From positions 1 to 64,000 of the forward strand of contig JACJYN010000010.1 in assembly GCA_020636095.1 (NCBI GenBank): a stretch of DNA of 64,000 bases. The letters are read 5' to 3'. Shown here piece by piece: positions 10,048-19,291 of this stretch. How positions within the stretch are numbered: the first letter of the stretch is position 1; every line of letters begins with the position of its first letter. The position numbers were made by a program, and so were the translations under genes. The notes under the pieces were generated by a model. It searched no databases, was not told the origin of the DNA, and was given only the letters and a program-made list of their open reading frames with translations. The stretch comes from Lewinellaceae bacterium. Its GTDB lineage: Bacteria; Bacteroidota; Bacteroidia; Chitinophagales; Saprospiraceae.

Positions 10048-11769
10048 CAGACTGTGAAAAAACTTACCCCCCAGCTTCTCCGGCCGGGTAAAAATCCGTA
10101 AATTGAGAAGGCAACAACCACAGGTGCGCATGCCACAGATCGAAGGAACCAGCCGCCATCAAATGCAGATTTTTGCGTTGGAACAGGTATCGCCGCGGAC
10201 AACCCGGTGCGGGTGATCGATGCGTTTGTCTCCACTTTATCCCTGGAAGAATTGGGCTTTCTCATCAAAGGGGAGGGAGATGAAGGGCGCCCGGCGTATG
10301 CGGCGGAGATGTTGCTGCGGCTCTACCTGTATGGCTACCTGAACCGGATCCGCTCCTCGCGGCAGTTGGAAAAGGCCTGCCGCCGGAACATAGAATTGTG
10401 GTGGCTGCTGAATTACCAGCACCCCAGTTACAAGGTGATCGCGGATTTTCGCAAGGACAATGCCCGGGCCCTTCGGGGCGTATTCCGGCAGTTGAACCAG
10501 TTGTGCCTGGATATGGATCTTTTCGGGCGGGAACTGGTAGCGGTAGACGGCTCGAAGTTCCGGGCGCAGAACAGCAACCAGCCTTCGCCAGGCTTCGGCT
10601 GGCAGAGAAAGAACAATTACAACGCCGCCAAGGTAGAACGGCATATGAAGTATATCGATAAGAAGCTGGAGGAGTACTTCGAGGCGGCCGACAAGCTGGA
10701 TGAAGAGGAGCAGGGTGAAGAGCAGGCAGAAGCATGGGAAGCGCTCAGCGGGCGAGTGGAGGAGCTGCTGGAGAGGCGCGGTAAATATGAGGATCTGGAA
10801 AAGCGGCTAGAGCAGAGCGAAGAGCGGCAGATATCAACAACGGACAAGGATGCGCGCGCGCTGCCGTTGCATATGGGCATTGTAGAGGTGGGCTACAACA
10901 TTCAAACGGCGACAGATGACAAGCATTGCCTGATCGCGGATTATGAAGTAACCAACGAGAAAGACGATTACGCGCTGGCGAAGATGGGTAAGCGGGCGAA
11001 GTCGGCATTGTCGGTAAAGGAATTGGAAGTGCTGGCGGACAAGGGCTACCATACAGGGGAAGAATTGAAAAATTGCAGCGAAGAGGGCATCACCACGTAC
11101 GTAGCGCCGAAGGAGGCCAACCACAACAAGAAAGAGGAAGCCTACCAGAAGCGGCAATTTACCTACGATACAGAAACCGACACTTACACCTGCCCGAAAG
11201 GGGAAGTACTGGAGACAAACGGGCAGTGGTACACCAAGAACAAGGGAAAAGGGAGGCGGCCGTACCAGATCAAGCGCTATCAGCTGCCGTATAAAATATG
11301 CAGTGCCTGCCCGGTAAAAGAACAATGTGTAGGGAACGGTTTGCTAAAGCAACGCCACGGGCGGGCCATCGAGCGCTCCGAATACGAAGGCTATGTAGAG
11401 GCCAATGCAGAACGAGTGAAGGCTAACAAAGAGAAATACCGCCGAAGGCAGGCTATAGTGGAGCACCCCTTCGGCACCTTAAAGCGTGGCTGGGGGTACT
11501 CCTACACGCTGCTGAAGGGCAAAGAGAAGGTGTCCGGGGAGTTCGCGCTGATCTTCACGAGCTACAACTTTAGGAGAGTTCTGTCCATTATTGGCGTAAG
11601 GGCCTTGTTAGAGAGGCTGGAAGGCCTGTTTTTCAGTATTTCCCGGCTCAGTGCCTGGAGAGTGGGCCTCAGAGCCGCAGGCAACGGCCGGTGGTACGGT
11701 GCGCTGTGGGCCGGAAGGGCAGCGTGAAGGTATTTTTGTAAATTGGGCGGTGGGTTTTTTCACAGTCTG
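10048..11769 (+). mobile_element. IS1182-family insertion sequence
   Basis: Left end CAGACTGTGAAAAAAC (10048-10063) is the exact inverse of the right end at 11754-11769, with weaker pairing further in. A 4-bp duplication ACGG flanks it (10044-10047, 11770-11773). The 1722-bp element holds one transposase gene. It lies between the nuclease gene and a toxin/immunity remnant. Confidence 0.85.
10207..11727 (+). CDS. IS1182-family DDE transposase
   Basis: The open frame starts at GTG 10207 and encodes 506 residues. DDE motifs are visible: VAVDGSKFRA, VLADKGYHTG and EHPFGTLKRGWG; a cysteine cluster (CSACPVKEQC) and a basic C-terminal region are also typical of the IS1182 family. The upstream sequence in another frame (MPQIEGTSRHQMQIFALEQ from about 10129) is the normal family N-terminus and joins at IAADNPVRVIDAF, so one base is missing near 10188. 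As given, the enzyme lacks about 25 N-terminal residues, and activity is uncertain. Confidence 0.85.
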   Translation: MRVIDAFVSTLSLEELGFLIKGEGDEGRPAYAAEMLLRLYLYGYLNRIRSSRQLEKACRRNIELWWLLNYQHPSYKVIADFRKDNARALRGVFRQLNQLCLDMDLFGRELVAVDGSKFRAQNSNQPSPGFGWQRKNNYNAAKVERHMKYIDKKLEEYFEAADKLDEEEQGEEQAEAWEALSGRVEELLERRGKYEDLEKRLEQSEERQISTTDKDARALPLHMGIVEVGYNIQTATDDKHCLIADYEVTNEKDDYALAKMGKRAKSALSVKELEVLADKGYHTGEELKNCSEEGITTYVAPKEANHNKKEEAYQKRQFTYDTETDTYTCPKGEVLETNGQWYTKNKGKGRRPYQIKRYQLPYKICSACPVKEQCVGNGLLKQRHGRAIERSEYEGYVEANAERVKANKEKYRRRQAIVEHPFGTLKRGWGYSYTLLKGKEKVSGEFALIFTSYNFRRVLSIIGVRALLERLEGLFFSISRLSAWRVGLRAAGNGRWYGALWAGRAA

Positions 11770-11776
11770 ACGGTCT

Positions 11777-11828
11777 GCATACCCGCAGGCTGCCCGCATA
11801 GGGCAGCTTGACGGGTATGCTTTGTTCT
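11777..11828. terminator. Strong hairpin next to the IS right end
   Basis: GCATACCCG pairs with CGGGTATGC, and inside that GCTGCCC pairs with GGGCAGC around the loop GCATA; TTTGTTCT follows on the plus strand. It could terminate transcription leaving the insertion sequence. It could equally be a small palindromic repeat. Confidence 0.45.
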
Positions 11829-11845
11829 GCCCAGTTTTCTTTCTT

Positions 11846-12329
11846 TTATTTTCCTTTTATTTCAAGAGATGTGATGGCGTTTTCAAATTCATCTTTCATC
11901 GAAGGAGAGGCGTTTACATATCCAATCACTATGTCTCCGATAAACTGTTCTTTCCAAAATTTACCTTCTCCGCCCGAATATAAAACTGTATCCATTGGAG
12001 TTTCTTTTGTATGCCCGTTTATTCCAATTGCGATTAAGTTTTCGACATTTAACCTTGATCCGTTCCATATATCATTAGAAAGATAAAAAACAGAATTGTC
12101 AGGATATGAAACTCGGTATTCTATATATATATTTCCGTTTTGTGGATAAACTTTCTTTTTTCTTTCCTTTTTTGGGTAAGGAAGTAACAAAAGTCTTTTC
12201 TTGTTCAAAATCAGATACGATAGTAGTCAATACAAAATTATATGCCTTCTCGCTATCAGAAATTTTGCTTGACCAATTCCCACAACCAAAGCAAATTACC
12301 AGAATAAGTGCTAAATTCATTATTTTCAT
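11846..12329 (-). CDS. Lipoprotein, possible immunity protein of the adjacent toxin (frameshifted)
   Basis: The start (ATG 12329) encodes a lipoprotein signal, NLALILVICFGCG, with the acylated cysteine at about residue 16. The frame shifts near 12160-12175, at a run of A and G (lysine-rich KKGKKK), and continues as VYPQNGNIYIEYRVSYPD to the stop at 11846, giving about 160 residues in all. No domain is recognised. It begins 9 bp after the M91-type peptidase tip on the same strand, the place where immunity genes sit in polymorphic toxin loci, and a periplasmic lipoprotein would suit an incoming toxin. The immunity role is inference from position only. Confidence 0.55.
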
Positions 12330-12338
12330 ATCGTTTGG

Positions 12339-12596
12339 TTAAAATCCATAAGGTGGTGAAACATTGATTGGATTACCATTGGCATCCAAAAGACTTGTTC
12401 CTCCTGAATAATTCTTACGATACTTCTTGCCAAGTTGTCCTCGAATTAGATTAGTGTTATAAACAGCTCTAATTTCTTGAATTTGCTCTTGACCTCCATT
12501 GATTTCTACATACCTGCTATCAAGCATTCCCCTTGTTGCATCATATCCATGAAATAATTCATGTGCAAGAACCATTTTAGGCTTACCTCCATTTGG
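12339..12596 (-). pseudogene. C-terminal M91-type metallopeptidase toxin domain (orphan tip)
   Basis: About 85 residues ending at 12339 show a zincin motif, KMVLAHELFHGYDA (HELFH), followed 30 residues later by EIRAVYNTNLIRGQLG, the helix that normally carries the third ligand in NleD/M91-like toxin domains at the ends of RHS and other polymorphic toxins. There is no start codon with a matching N-terminus: sequence upstream of about 12596 changes character and the open frame there (to 12665) reads unrelated residues. It is therefore a detached or displaced toxin tip, followed at once by a lipoprotein gene that may be its immunity partner. Confidence 0.6.
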
Positions 12597-12731
12597 TCGT
12601 GCGGACCGGCCATAGCCTTTGGCGACGAGCCGGCCGCAAAACAGCCTCAAATTATTGACCAACAACTTCGTTCCCGGCGCACTAGAAGAATGACCACTTT
12701 ATTCGGCGCCAAACTCTTTATGACCTGGTTT

Positions 12732-13190
12732 TCAATACTTCTTGTGCCCGAGGGGAGTATAAACTTTGCCCAGCAGCGGCAGCCCTTTCAAGTCGTGATA
12801 CTGCAACGCCAGGGCGATACACCCTTTCAGCTCCGCTTCCGGAATATCGTCCTTGAGGCCAAAGACAATGGCGCGGTTCTTTTCGTATTGGAAGGTGTCG
12901 CCGTATACTTCCCGGAAGGTGGGGACCAGCTTACTCGTGCATTTGAAATACATCGCGTACTGATCGGGGCTTTTAGCCTTCCAATCTATCCGGATCGTGC
13001 TGCCTCTTTTCACCAGATAGCTCGGCTCTCCCCATTTCAGGGTTTCTTCTATTTCCGTGATTCCCTCTATTTCGGCGGCGGTTTCCAGGATCAGGCGGCG
13101 CAAGTGGTTTAGCCTGGCTTTTATGGCTTCCGGATAGGTTTGGAATTTTTCTTTTACGCGGGAGTCCTGGTTGATGGTTAGGGTGTTCAT
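12732..13190 (-). CDS. DUF1801 (YdhG-like) family protein
   Basis: A 152-residue protein of the DUF1801 family: an N-terminal helical part (FQTYPEAIKARLNHLRRLI), the characteristic ITEIEETLKWGEPSY, then IRIDWKAKSP and AMYFKCTSKLV with FREVYGDTF. Family members are small soluble proteins of uncertain role. The last residues (YTPLGHKKY and stop) are encoded by a 25-bp sequence identical to the end of the mini-element at 35553-35732, so the native C-terminus may have been replaced. It starts 10 bp after the stop of the propeller lipoprotein on the same strand and may be co-transcribed with it. Confidence 0.8.
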   Translation of the reverse strand: MNTLTINQDSRVKEKFQTYPEAIKARLNHLRRLILETAAEIEGITEIEETLKWGEPSYLVKRGSTIRIDWKAKSPDQYAMYFKCTSKLVPTFREVYGDTFQYEKNRAIVFGLKDDIPEAELKGCIALALQYHDLKGLPLLGKVYTPLGHKKY

Positions 13191-13200
13191 TTTTTAGTTT

Positions 13201-14286
13201 TTACAGGTTCATTTTAAATTGCTCAAAGATCCTGCCATTGAATGTATACGCGCCGTCCTCCTGTGTTCCAACCCAGATCCTACCCCGGTTGTCCTTGTAG
13301 ATAGAGGAAAGCAGGACGTCCCGTTCGCCATCTTTTACGGGGTAGTGGGTGAGCCTTTCTCCATCATTCCGCCAGACTCCGTTGTCGAAGGCCACCATCC
13401 ACAAGTCGCCGTTATCGCCGGTTGTCATGGACAAAAAATAAAGGGTTTCTTTTCCTTGGTTTTCTATGCCGGCCTCCCGTTGGTAGTTGATCGGGCTGAG
13501 CCCCGCGCGCTCTGTACTATCGGGTAGTATCCTGTACTTGTAATTGGTATTACAGATCCAGAAATATCCGTCCTTATCTTCTGCGAACGAACGAATGCCA
13601 AAAGCGCCGCCCGCGGGTGTTTCGGTCAGATGCCATTCATACATCCAGCTCACCTTTTCCCCGTCGAAGCGGTACAGGCCCAGGCTGGACGTACCAAACC
13701 ACATATTTCCGCCTCTGTCCTTGTAGATGGAGTAAATGCCGTAAGGGCTATAGGAAACATTCGGGTATTTGGCACGGAATTCCTCTTCCATCTCGTTTTT
13801 TGGAAATTTCAGGTGGTATAAATTTTTTCCGTCGAACCGATACGGCCCCTTGGCGTCCCATCCCATCCTGAACCACAGGTCATCCGGCCCGGATGTCCAT
13901 TCATTCTTTGCCTCATCACTTTCTACCACTTCTAATGTCGAAAATCGCCGCCCGTCAAACCGGCATACGCCTTCCGGCGTGTCAAAATAGAGGTTCCCCA
14001 GTTGGTCTTCCTGGGCGCTTAAAACAGCGTAGCCGCAAAGCCCGTCTTCCGCAGTGAAAAGGACGAGGCTTTTTCCGTCGTATTTATAGACCCCTTTGTC
14101 CTTACTGCCGAACCAGTAGTTGTCGTACCTGTCCTGAAAGATCAGGTTGGCTTTGGGGCCGAGTTCGGCGACTGCCCTGCCAGCCGGCCCTTTCTCCGCT
14201 TGGGTCGGTGGAGAACTGGCAGGGCCTTGCCCGTTGCAGGCGGAGCGTGTCGGTAGCAGGGGGAGGAGTAGGAAGGGCAGACGCAT
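13201..14286 (-). CDS. Propeller-repeat (reg_prop) lipoprotein
   Basis: An intact 361-residue gene. The N-terminus is a lipoprotein signal (LLLPLLPTRSACNG). The rest is a beta-propeller of two-component-regulator propeller repeats, seen as recurring blocks of the type YDNYWFGSKDKGVYKYDG, GNMWFGTSSLGLYRFDG and GRIWVGTQEDGAYTFNG. In the well-known sensors these repeats precede a Y_Y_Y domain and a histidine kinase or HTH domain; here the protein ends after the propeller, with no membrane helix and no effector. It is therefore a free, probably surface- or periplasm-anchored propeller. A close relative in build lies at 36283-37356. Ligand unknown. Confidence 0.8.
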   Translation of the reverse strand: MRLPFLLLPLLPTRSACNGQGPASSPPTQAEKGPAGRAVAELGPKANLIFQDRYDNYWFGSKDKGVYKYDGKSLVLFTAEDGLCGYAVLSAQEDQLGNLYFDTPEGVCRFDGRRFSTLEVVESDEAKNEWTSGPDDLWFRMGWDAKGPYRFDGKNLYHLKFPKNEMEEEFRAKYPNVSYSPYGIYSIYKDRGGNMWFGTSSLGLYRFDGEKVSWMYEWHLTETPAGGAFGIRSFAEDKDGYFWICNTNYKYRILPDSTERAGLSPINYQREAGIENQGKETLYFLSMTTGDNGDLWMVAFDNGVWRNDGERLTHYPVKDGERDVLLSSIYKDNRGRIWVGTQEDGAYTFNGRIFEQFKMNL

Positions 14287-14596
14287 TTAAAATCCAATTA
14301 ATGTTTTGAAAACGCCCCGATTCTCGATTTAATATATTATGACATCCATTATTATTTCAGTTGGCAATGCCCTTGAAATTAAAATACTTTGACAATAATC
14401 CCGGATGTAATTCTAAACTTTGATCGAGTTGGCAAACAGACCAGATGTCAATTTTTTATGTTGCAGCAAAGCGGTTGTTCAATATTTCTATATGCGTCTG
14501 CCCTTGGAGGAGTAGGGTAGGAGGACGGGGTTTTGATCAAGATATTTTGCATTGTTTCCGTCACTAATCACTACTTAATTCTCGCTGTACTTAATG
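14287..14596. other. Intergenic region upstream of the propeller lipoprotein
   Basis: AT-rich, no supported gene. It probably holds the promoter for the gene ending at 13201. The right part abuts a mini-element. Confidence 0.4.
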
Positions 14597-14771
14597 ACTG
14601 GACTTTGGACGAACCAAGGGTGAAGTCGGAAGTGCGAATTCGGAATTCGGAATTGGTTTCTGAATGGGCGCCAAACGCCTGTTTTCCGCCTTTCGATTTC
14701 CGATTTCCGATTTACTCCGTCAGTCGCTTCGCTCGTGTCCGCCTTTAACGTCGGAACGTCCAAAGTCCAGT
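14597..14771. mobile_element. Mini-element with ACTGGACTTTGGACG ends
   Basis: ACTGGACTTTGGACG (14597-14611) is exactly inverted at the right end (14757-14771). TAATG flanks both sides (14592-14596 and 14772-14776), a 5-bp duplication. Interior has short direct repeats (GAATTCGGAATTCGG; CGATTTCCGATTTCCGATTT). No coding content. The right edge lies 7 bp from the stop of the next gene. Confidence 0.7.
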
Positions 14772-14778
14772 TAATGAG

Positions 14779-15659
14779 TCATCTTGAAAACATTAATTTT
14801 TTCACAAATTTCACTACTTCTCTTCGATCTCCCAAATTTATAACTAATAGATAGAACCCGCTATGTAAGCCTGCAACATCTACCTCTGTTTCTGTACCTT
14901 TCAACAACAATTTACTAGATAGATTCTTAATTTCGTAAGATTGTACCCGAGATTCACTCTTGATGGATAATAACTCATTAGCTGGATTGGGAGAAACAGA
15001 TATCTTACCGCTTCCTTTTCCAGGTTTTCAGTAGCGTTAACCATATTTCCAATACGAACACTACCCAAAGTAGCTTCGTCCGCAGGGTTGGCGTTTTACC
15101 GGACAATAAACCCATACTGGATAACCAACCCCGCAGCTAATTCAGCAGCCGTTGCACTTACTGAAAACGATCCGCTGGTACCGGTAAAACGGCTACTTTA
15201 GAACCCGCGAGTGCATCTTGATAACCATCGTCAGGATCAAGGGCTTTTAATGAAAAACTGGCGGTATATCCTGCGTCTAAGGTATTCGCAATTACACTAC
15301 CTGAGAAGGTGAGATCTTGCCCATTAAACGAAGAGCCGGGTTCTACAAAAGTGACTGCTTCCATCTCTTTATTCCCTCCATAGTTGTCTGATTTACCCAA
15401 TAAGGATCGGTTGGGTATTAGCATAGGTATTAAAGTTCGGTTGTAAACTCATAGAATTCTCAGCAACATTAATATTGGTTTTCAAATCGGGAACAGCCCA
15501 TTCACTTCCAAATTCATAAGTTCCTCCGTTTGAGGGAAGTTGAAATACATTCATATAGCCAATCCAGTTATCTGAGGCATTGAATACAACATTGTTTTGT
15601 GCAAAAACAGCCGATGCTGTTAAGACAAAAGCTAAAAAGCTTGTAAAAATAATTTTCAT
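14779..15659 (-). CDS. Secreted protein with T9SS C-terminal sorting domain (frameshifted)
   Basis: The start (ATG 15659) gives a clear signal peptide (IIFTSFLAFVLTASAVFAQ). The middle is a beta-rich extracellular region of about 200 residues, including GSSFNGQDLTFSGSV and YTASFSLKALDPDDG. The C-terminus is a type A Por-secretion sorting domain: SVSPNPANELLSI, LSSKLLLKG and LHSGFYLLVI. Total about 293 codons. Frames change near 15420, 15165 and 15060. No catalytic domain is recognised. It lies next to, and on the same strand as, the glucan-locus regulator, and may be a glucan-binding or surface protein, but that is not shown. Confidence 0.7.
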
Positions 15660-15956
15660 AAAAGTGATTTTTAGTAAATTATATCGGCAAACTGGTTTGC
15701 CTTGTTAAAAAAATTAAAAAATTCAACTGTCGCTTCGTATGGTCAAAAGGGCTACCTCCAAACCTACTCTCAAGGCCATTCCTAAGGCTGGTAAATGTAA
15801 TAATTTTCGTTGATATTGTATTTAAAACACTTAGGGGCCGGAGAAAAATAAGTTCCCCGTTTCAGGCCAGAGATTTTGTCGCCAGGCAACCTGCCTGAGG
15901 CCACGGCCGAGGCAGGTATGGTGGGGAAAGAGCCCGCGATATTCCCCCGCTATTTA
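15660..15956. other. Intergenic, before a MITE
   Basis: No gene. It holds the likely promoter region of the T9SS protein (a GGCAAACCAGTTTGCC palindrome lies at about 15685-15700) and a GC-rich palindromic stretch (15885-15920). Confidence 0.35.
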
Positions 15957-16140
15957 GAGCATGTTTGGAGGCCAATCTTTGAGCTGCAAAGGCCACTTTT
16001 TTGATGACACTTCGTTGCTTTTCTTGACCGTACCTCAGGGTACGCTCTTCTGCCAAAGGCATGGCTTCGCCAAAAAAGACGCCTCGTTTCATCAAAAAAC
16101 TGACTCTTTTCGCTTTCAAACCCGGCCTCCAAACATGCTC
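15957..16140. mobile_element. MITE, IS5/IS1031-like, 184 bp
   Basis: Same family as the element inside hsdR: identical GAGCATGTTTGGAGGCC ends and nearly identical interior, but with 22 extra bases around CTGCCAAAGGCATGGCTTCG. Flanked by TTA on both sides (15954-15956, 16141-16143), again a TNA duplication. Confidence 0.85.
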
Positions 16141-16173
16141 TTAGTGCGCGAGGCACTAGGGAGCCCGATAAGG

Positions 16174-19024
16174 TCAATATTCCAAAATAAACTTCGACAG
16201 ATTTTCCCCTTTCTCCAGGCGCAGCTTTTTCCGCAGGCGGTAACGCGCCACCTCTACTCCCCGGAGCGAAATACTTAACAGATTAGCGATCTCCTTGGTA
16301 TTCAAATTAAGCCGCAGGAAAGTGCAGAGTTTTTGTTCGTTCGGAGAAAGGTCCGGATAATCATTTCTCAGGCGATTTAAAAAATCTCCGTGCACCTATA
16401 CTAAAATGATATTCGAACTGTTCCCAGTCCTCTTGCAACCGGAGGGTGATATCTATTTCCTTTACTAATTTTTCCAGAGCACGCTTCGTTTCCGGTTTTT
16501 TCCTTTCTGCTTCAACTCTTTCAGCTCTTCTTTTTATGGCTTCGATAAACTCATTCTTGACCACCAAATTCATGGTTGAAGCAGCTAGCAGATTGTTGAC
16601 ATGTTGTAATTCGCTCTGCATTTTTCTTCTTTCAGCCGCAATAGTTCCTGTTCCTTTTGCTGTTCCACTTCGGCAAGTTTCTGCTGTTCTTTAGCCAGTT
16701 GAGTTAGTAGGGTCTCTTCGATCTTTTCCGCTTTTTCATTGTACCGGCGTTTTTGCAGTTTAAAACTCACGAAAAGCACAAAAATGCCCATCAACAAATA
16801 CAATGATTTGGCAGGCGGGCTAAGGTAAAAGGGTGGTTTCACAGTTAGGTACAAGGGCGGGCTGGTTGTAACTTTTCCCAGGTAATTCCGGGTTTGCACC
16901 CTGAATTCATATTTTCCTTCCTTCAGGTTGGTGTATTCTTTGGATGCAGTAGCAGTCCATTCCCCAAAATCTTCGTCAAAGTACTTTCAAAAGTACCGGA
17001 ACTGCTGATTCCCCAGGTACCATTGAACAGAAAGTATTCCACATCGATCTTTAAAACCTTTGCGCCCGGGTAAATCTTCAGGCGCTCAACGCCTGGTTTC
17101 ACACCAAATGGTTTTCGAACATATAGCGCACTGCCCTGGGTGACACTATATACCCGGCTCACCAGGAGTGGTTTTTCCTCTTTTGAAGGAACTTCCAATG
17201 CCGGATCATAATGAATAAAGCCCTCATTGGCGGAAAAAAGACCCCATGGCTTATATTCATCGAAATTTGCAGCAGGTCATTGTTCAGGTGATAGCGCAAT
17301 TGATACAAAGAAGAGGGCATAAAAAGGTAATTGTTGGGGCTGATCTGCCTGAAAAGTACCATGGCGTTCTCCGCCACTACGTGAACATTATTTTTTTTGA
17401 TCTTGCGCCAGCAGATAAATGGGTTGTTCGCCAATTGCACCGGAAAAATCTCGGTTCTACTAACGGAACCGTTAGCTGGGTCCAATTGAAACATACTACG
17501 AGTTGGTACCAGATAGAAGCCATCGTCCACACGGCTCAAAACAATTTGCTCTTGGATATACCAGCCGAAATCCCTGGATACGTTCTTCACCGTTACCTGG
17601 GACAGGTCTTCGGAAAGCACCAATTGGTACAAGCCTTTGTAGTACTGTCCAACCCAGATTTTTCCTGACCGGTCTTCCTCAAAAAACGGCTCGAGGCGTT
17701 AAATCCCCGGATTTTATGCACTGCCTGCAATCGCCGGTTTTCGTCGATCCTGAAAAGGAACAGGCTGGAATAGGTGCCGCCGATCACAAACTCGGGCTGC
17801 AACTGCAATTGTTTTACCTGCCATATACCATCTGTATTCTGCTATGCGTTGGGTTTAATGGCATCTTCCAGAAGAAATAAGCCTGTGTGGTGCCCTGCAT
17901 ATAATTTCCCGGCGATTTCATTAATGCCGTAAGCCAGTACTTTCCGTACCGGGCAGAAATGCACCTTGAGCGGCGTTCTTTCCCAGGAAAGTAAATCCCA
18001 TTCGAGGTGGTAAAATACGTGCCGTCTACTGTTTCAAAAGCTTCATAGCCACTTCCCTGTATGTTTATTTCCTGGTTCAGGAATCGCATAGGAGAATTGA
18101 GGTGAATAAGGGCGATCCTGTTTTGCATACCCACCCATAAGTTGCCGGAATAATCCTGGAAGGAACGCAGACAGGCATTGGACTCCATACCATCCTGCTT
18201 GGTTATTGTTTCCAGGTTCCTTCCTGCAGATCGTACAGGAACAATCCCGACGTCTGAGTAGCGATAACCAGGCGCGTATCTGACAATTGCAGCACGTGGT
18301 TGACATACGTTCCTTGCAGGGCCCGGCTGAGGGCATCGTATTTCCGGCTCACGCCAAAAGGGGTGGCCAGCTCAATTTGCCCGGAATTGTAAACCAATAG
18401 ATACCCTTCATCGTGAGGTATTACACCGGCAATTTTCGTTCCGGTTTGGCCCTGAGGATAGGGTTGAACCAGCTTTGAGCCCTCTATTTCCAACAGCCTA
18501 CCCTGCTGGCTCTGGGTGAAGATTTTCCCATCGGCCAGGAACGACCGCTCAATGCCGCCCTCCTGTTCAATTACGGTAATGGATTGCCCGTCGTACACGT
18601 AAATACCCTGAAAAGTGCAGAAATAAATATTGGAATTAGCCAGAAAAACATCCCAGACCTCATCGAAATCCCCAAAGCCAGGGGGGATCTGGTCGATGAG
18701 AGAGACATACCGCCAGTCTTCCTCAAAGAAACCAAACTCGCCCTGAGAACCTACATATAAACGGTTCGTGCTTTCATCGAATGCCAGTGACCTTTTCTTT
18801 TTGCCGGTTTTGAAATCATGCCTCTCCCAGGTATTCCCATTGAAGGAAAGTACGCCCAGGTTGTTGGCCACAAAAATGGCCATATCCCGGTTTTGAGCAA
18901 AATCGATGTTCTGAATGCCGGCCTTATACTCGGTGGGCATGAAGTTTCGGATAGGATACTTACCGGACAGCGCCCGGGCCTGAGGCCCCATCAGCAAAAG
19001 GATCAGAAAGGAAATGTACCGCAT
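16174..19024 (-). CDS. Propeller/Y_Y_Y sensor with LuxR-type HTH, glucan-locus regulator (frameshifted)
   Basis: A one-piece membrane-spanning transcription regulator of about 950 codons. The best start is ATG 19024 (MRYISFLILLL, signal peptide). Residues to about 650 form a propeller of reg_prop-like repeats (for example SGNLWVGMQNRIALIHL). Next come a Y_Y_Y-like beta domain (VERLKIYPGAKVLKIDVEY), a single membrane helix (LYLLMGIFVLFVSFKL, near 16790), a long charged coiled coil, and a C-terminal HTH (LSPNEQKLCTFLRLNLNTKE, then IANLLSISLRGVEVARYRLR). Such regulators sense oligosaccharides in the periplasm. It is divergent from the glucan genes that begin at 19292, so it very likely controls them. 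At least six frameshifts. Confidence 0.75.
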
Positions 19025-19182
19025 GTTGTATTCAAAATGGAGCATGTGCAAATTATCTGACAGTAAATATATTTAATTACCAGCCATTTATGAATAAACG
19101 AGACTAAATTTGACGTAGTCCACGAAGAGGTTAGTGAAAGAATTGATGAGGTATTTTTTTACCCCAAAGGATAAAATAGTAC

Positions 19183-19190
19183 TACATTTG
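19183..19190 (+). promoter_or_regulatory. Candidate Bacteroidota -7 box for the glucan locus
   Basis: TACATTTG fits the Bacteroidota -7 consensus TAnnTTTG and lies about 100 bp before the first glycosidase gene, in the gap shared with the divergent regulator. The -33 element is not clear (only a T-rich stretch near 19153), so this is tentative. Confidence 0.3.
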
Positions 19191-19291
19191 GTTAAAATAC
19201 GATCAAAAATTTGGTAAAATGTGCTTTCATCCAAGCCTTGCAACGGACGAGGCTAAAGAAACAGGCTTAAAGTCAACAAATTACAGATAAA

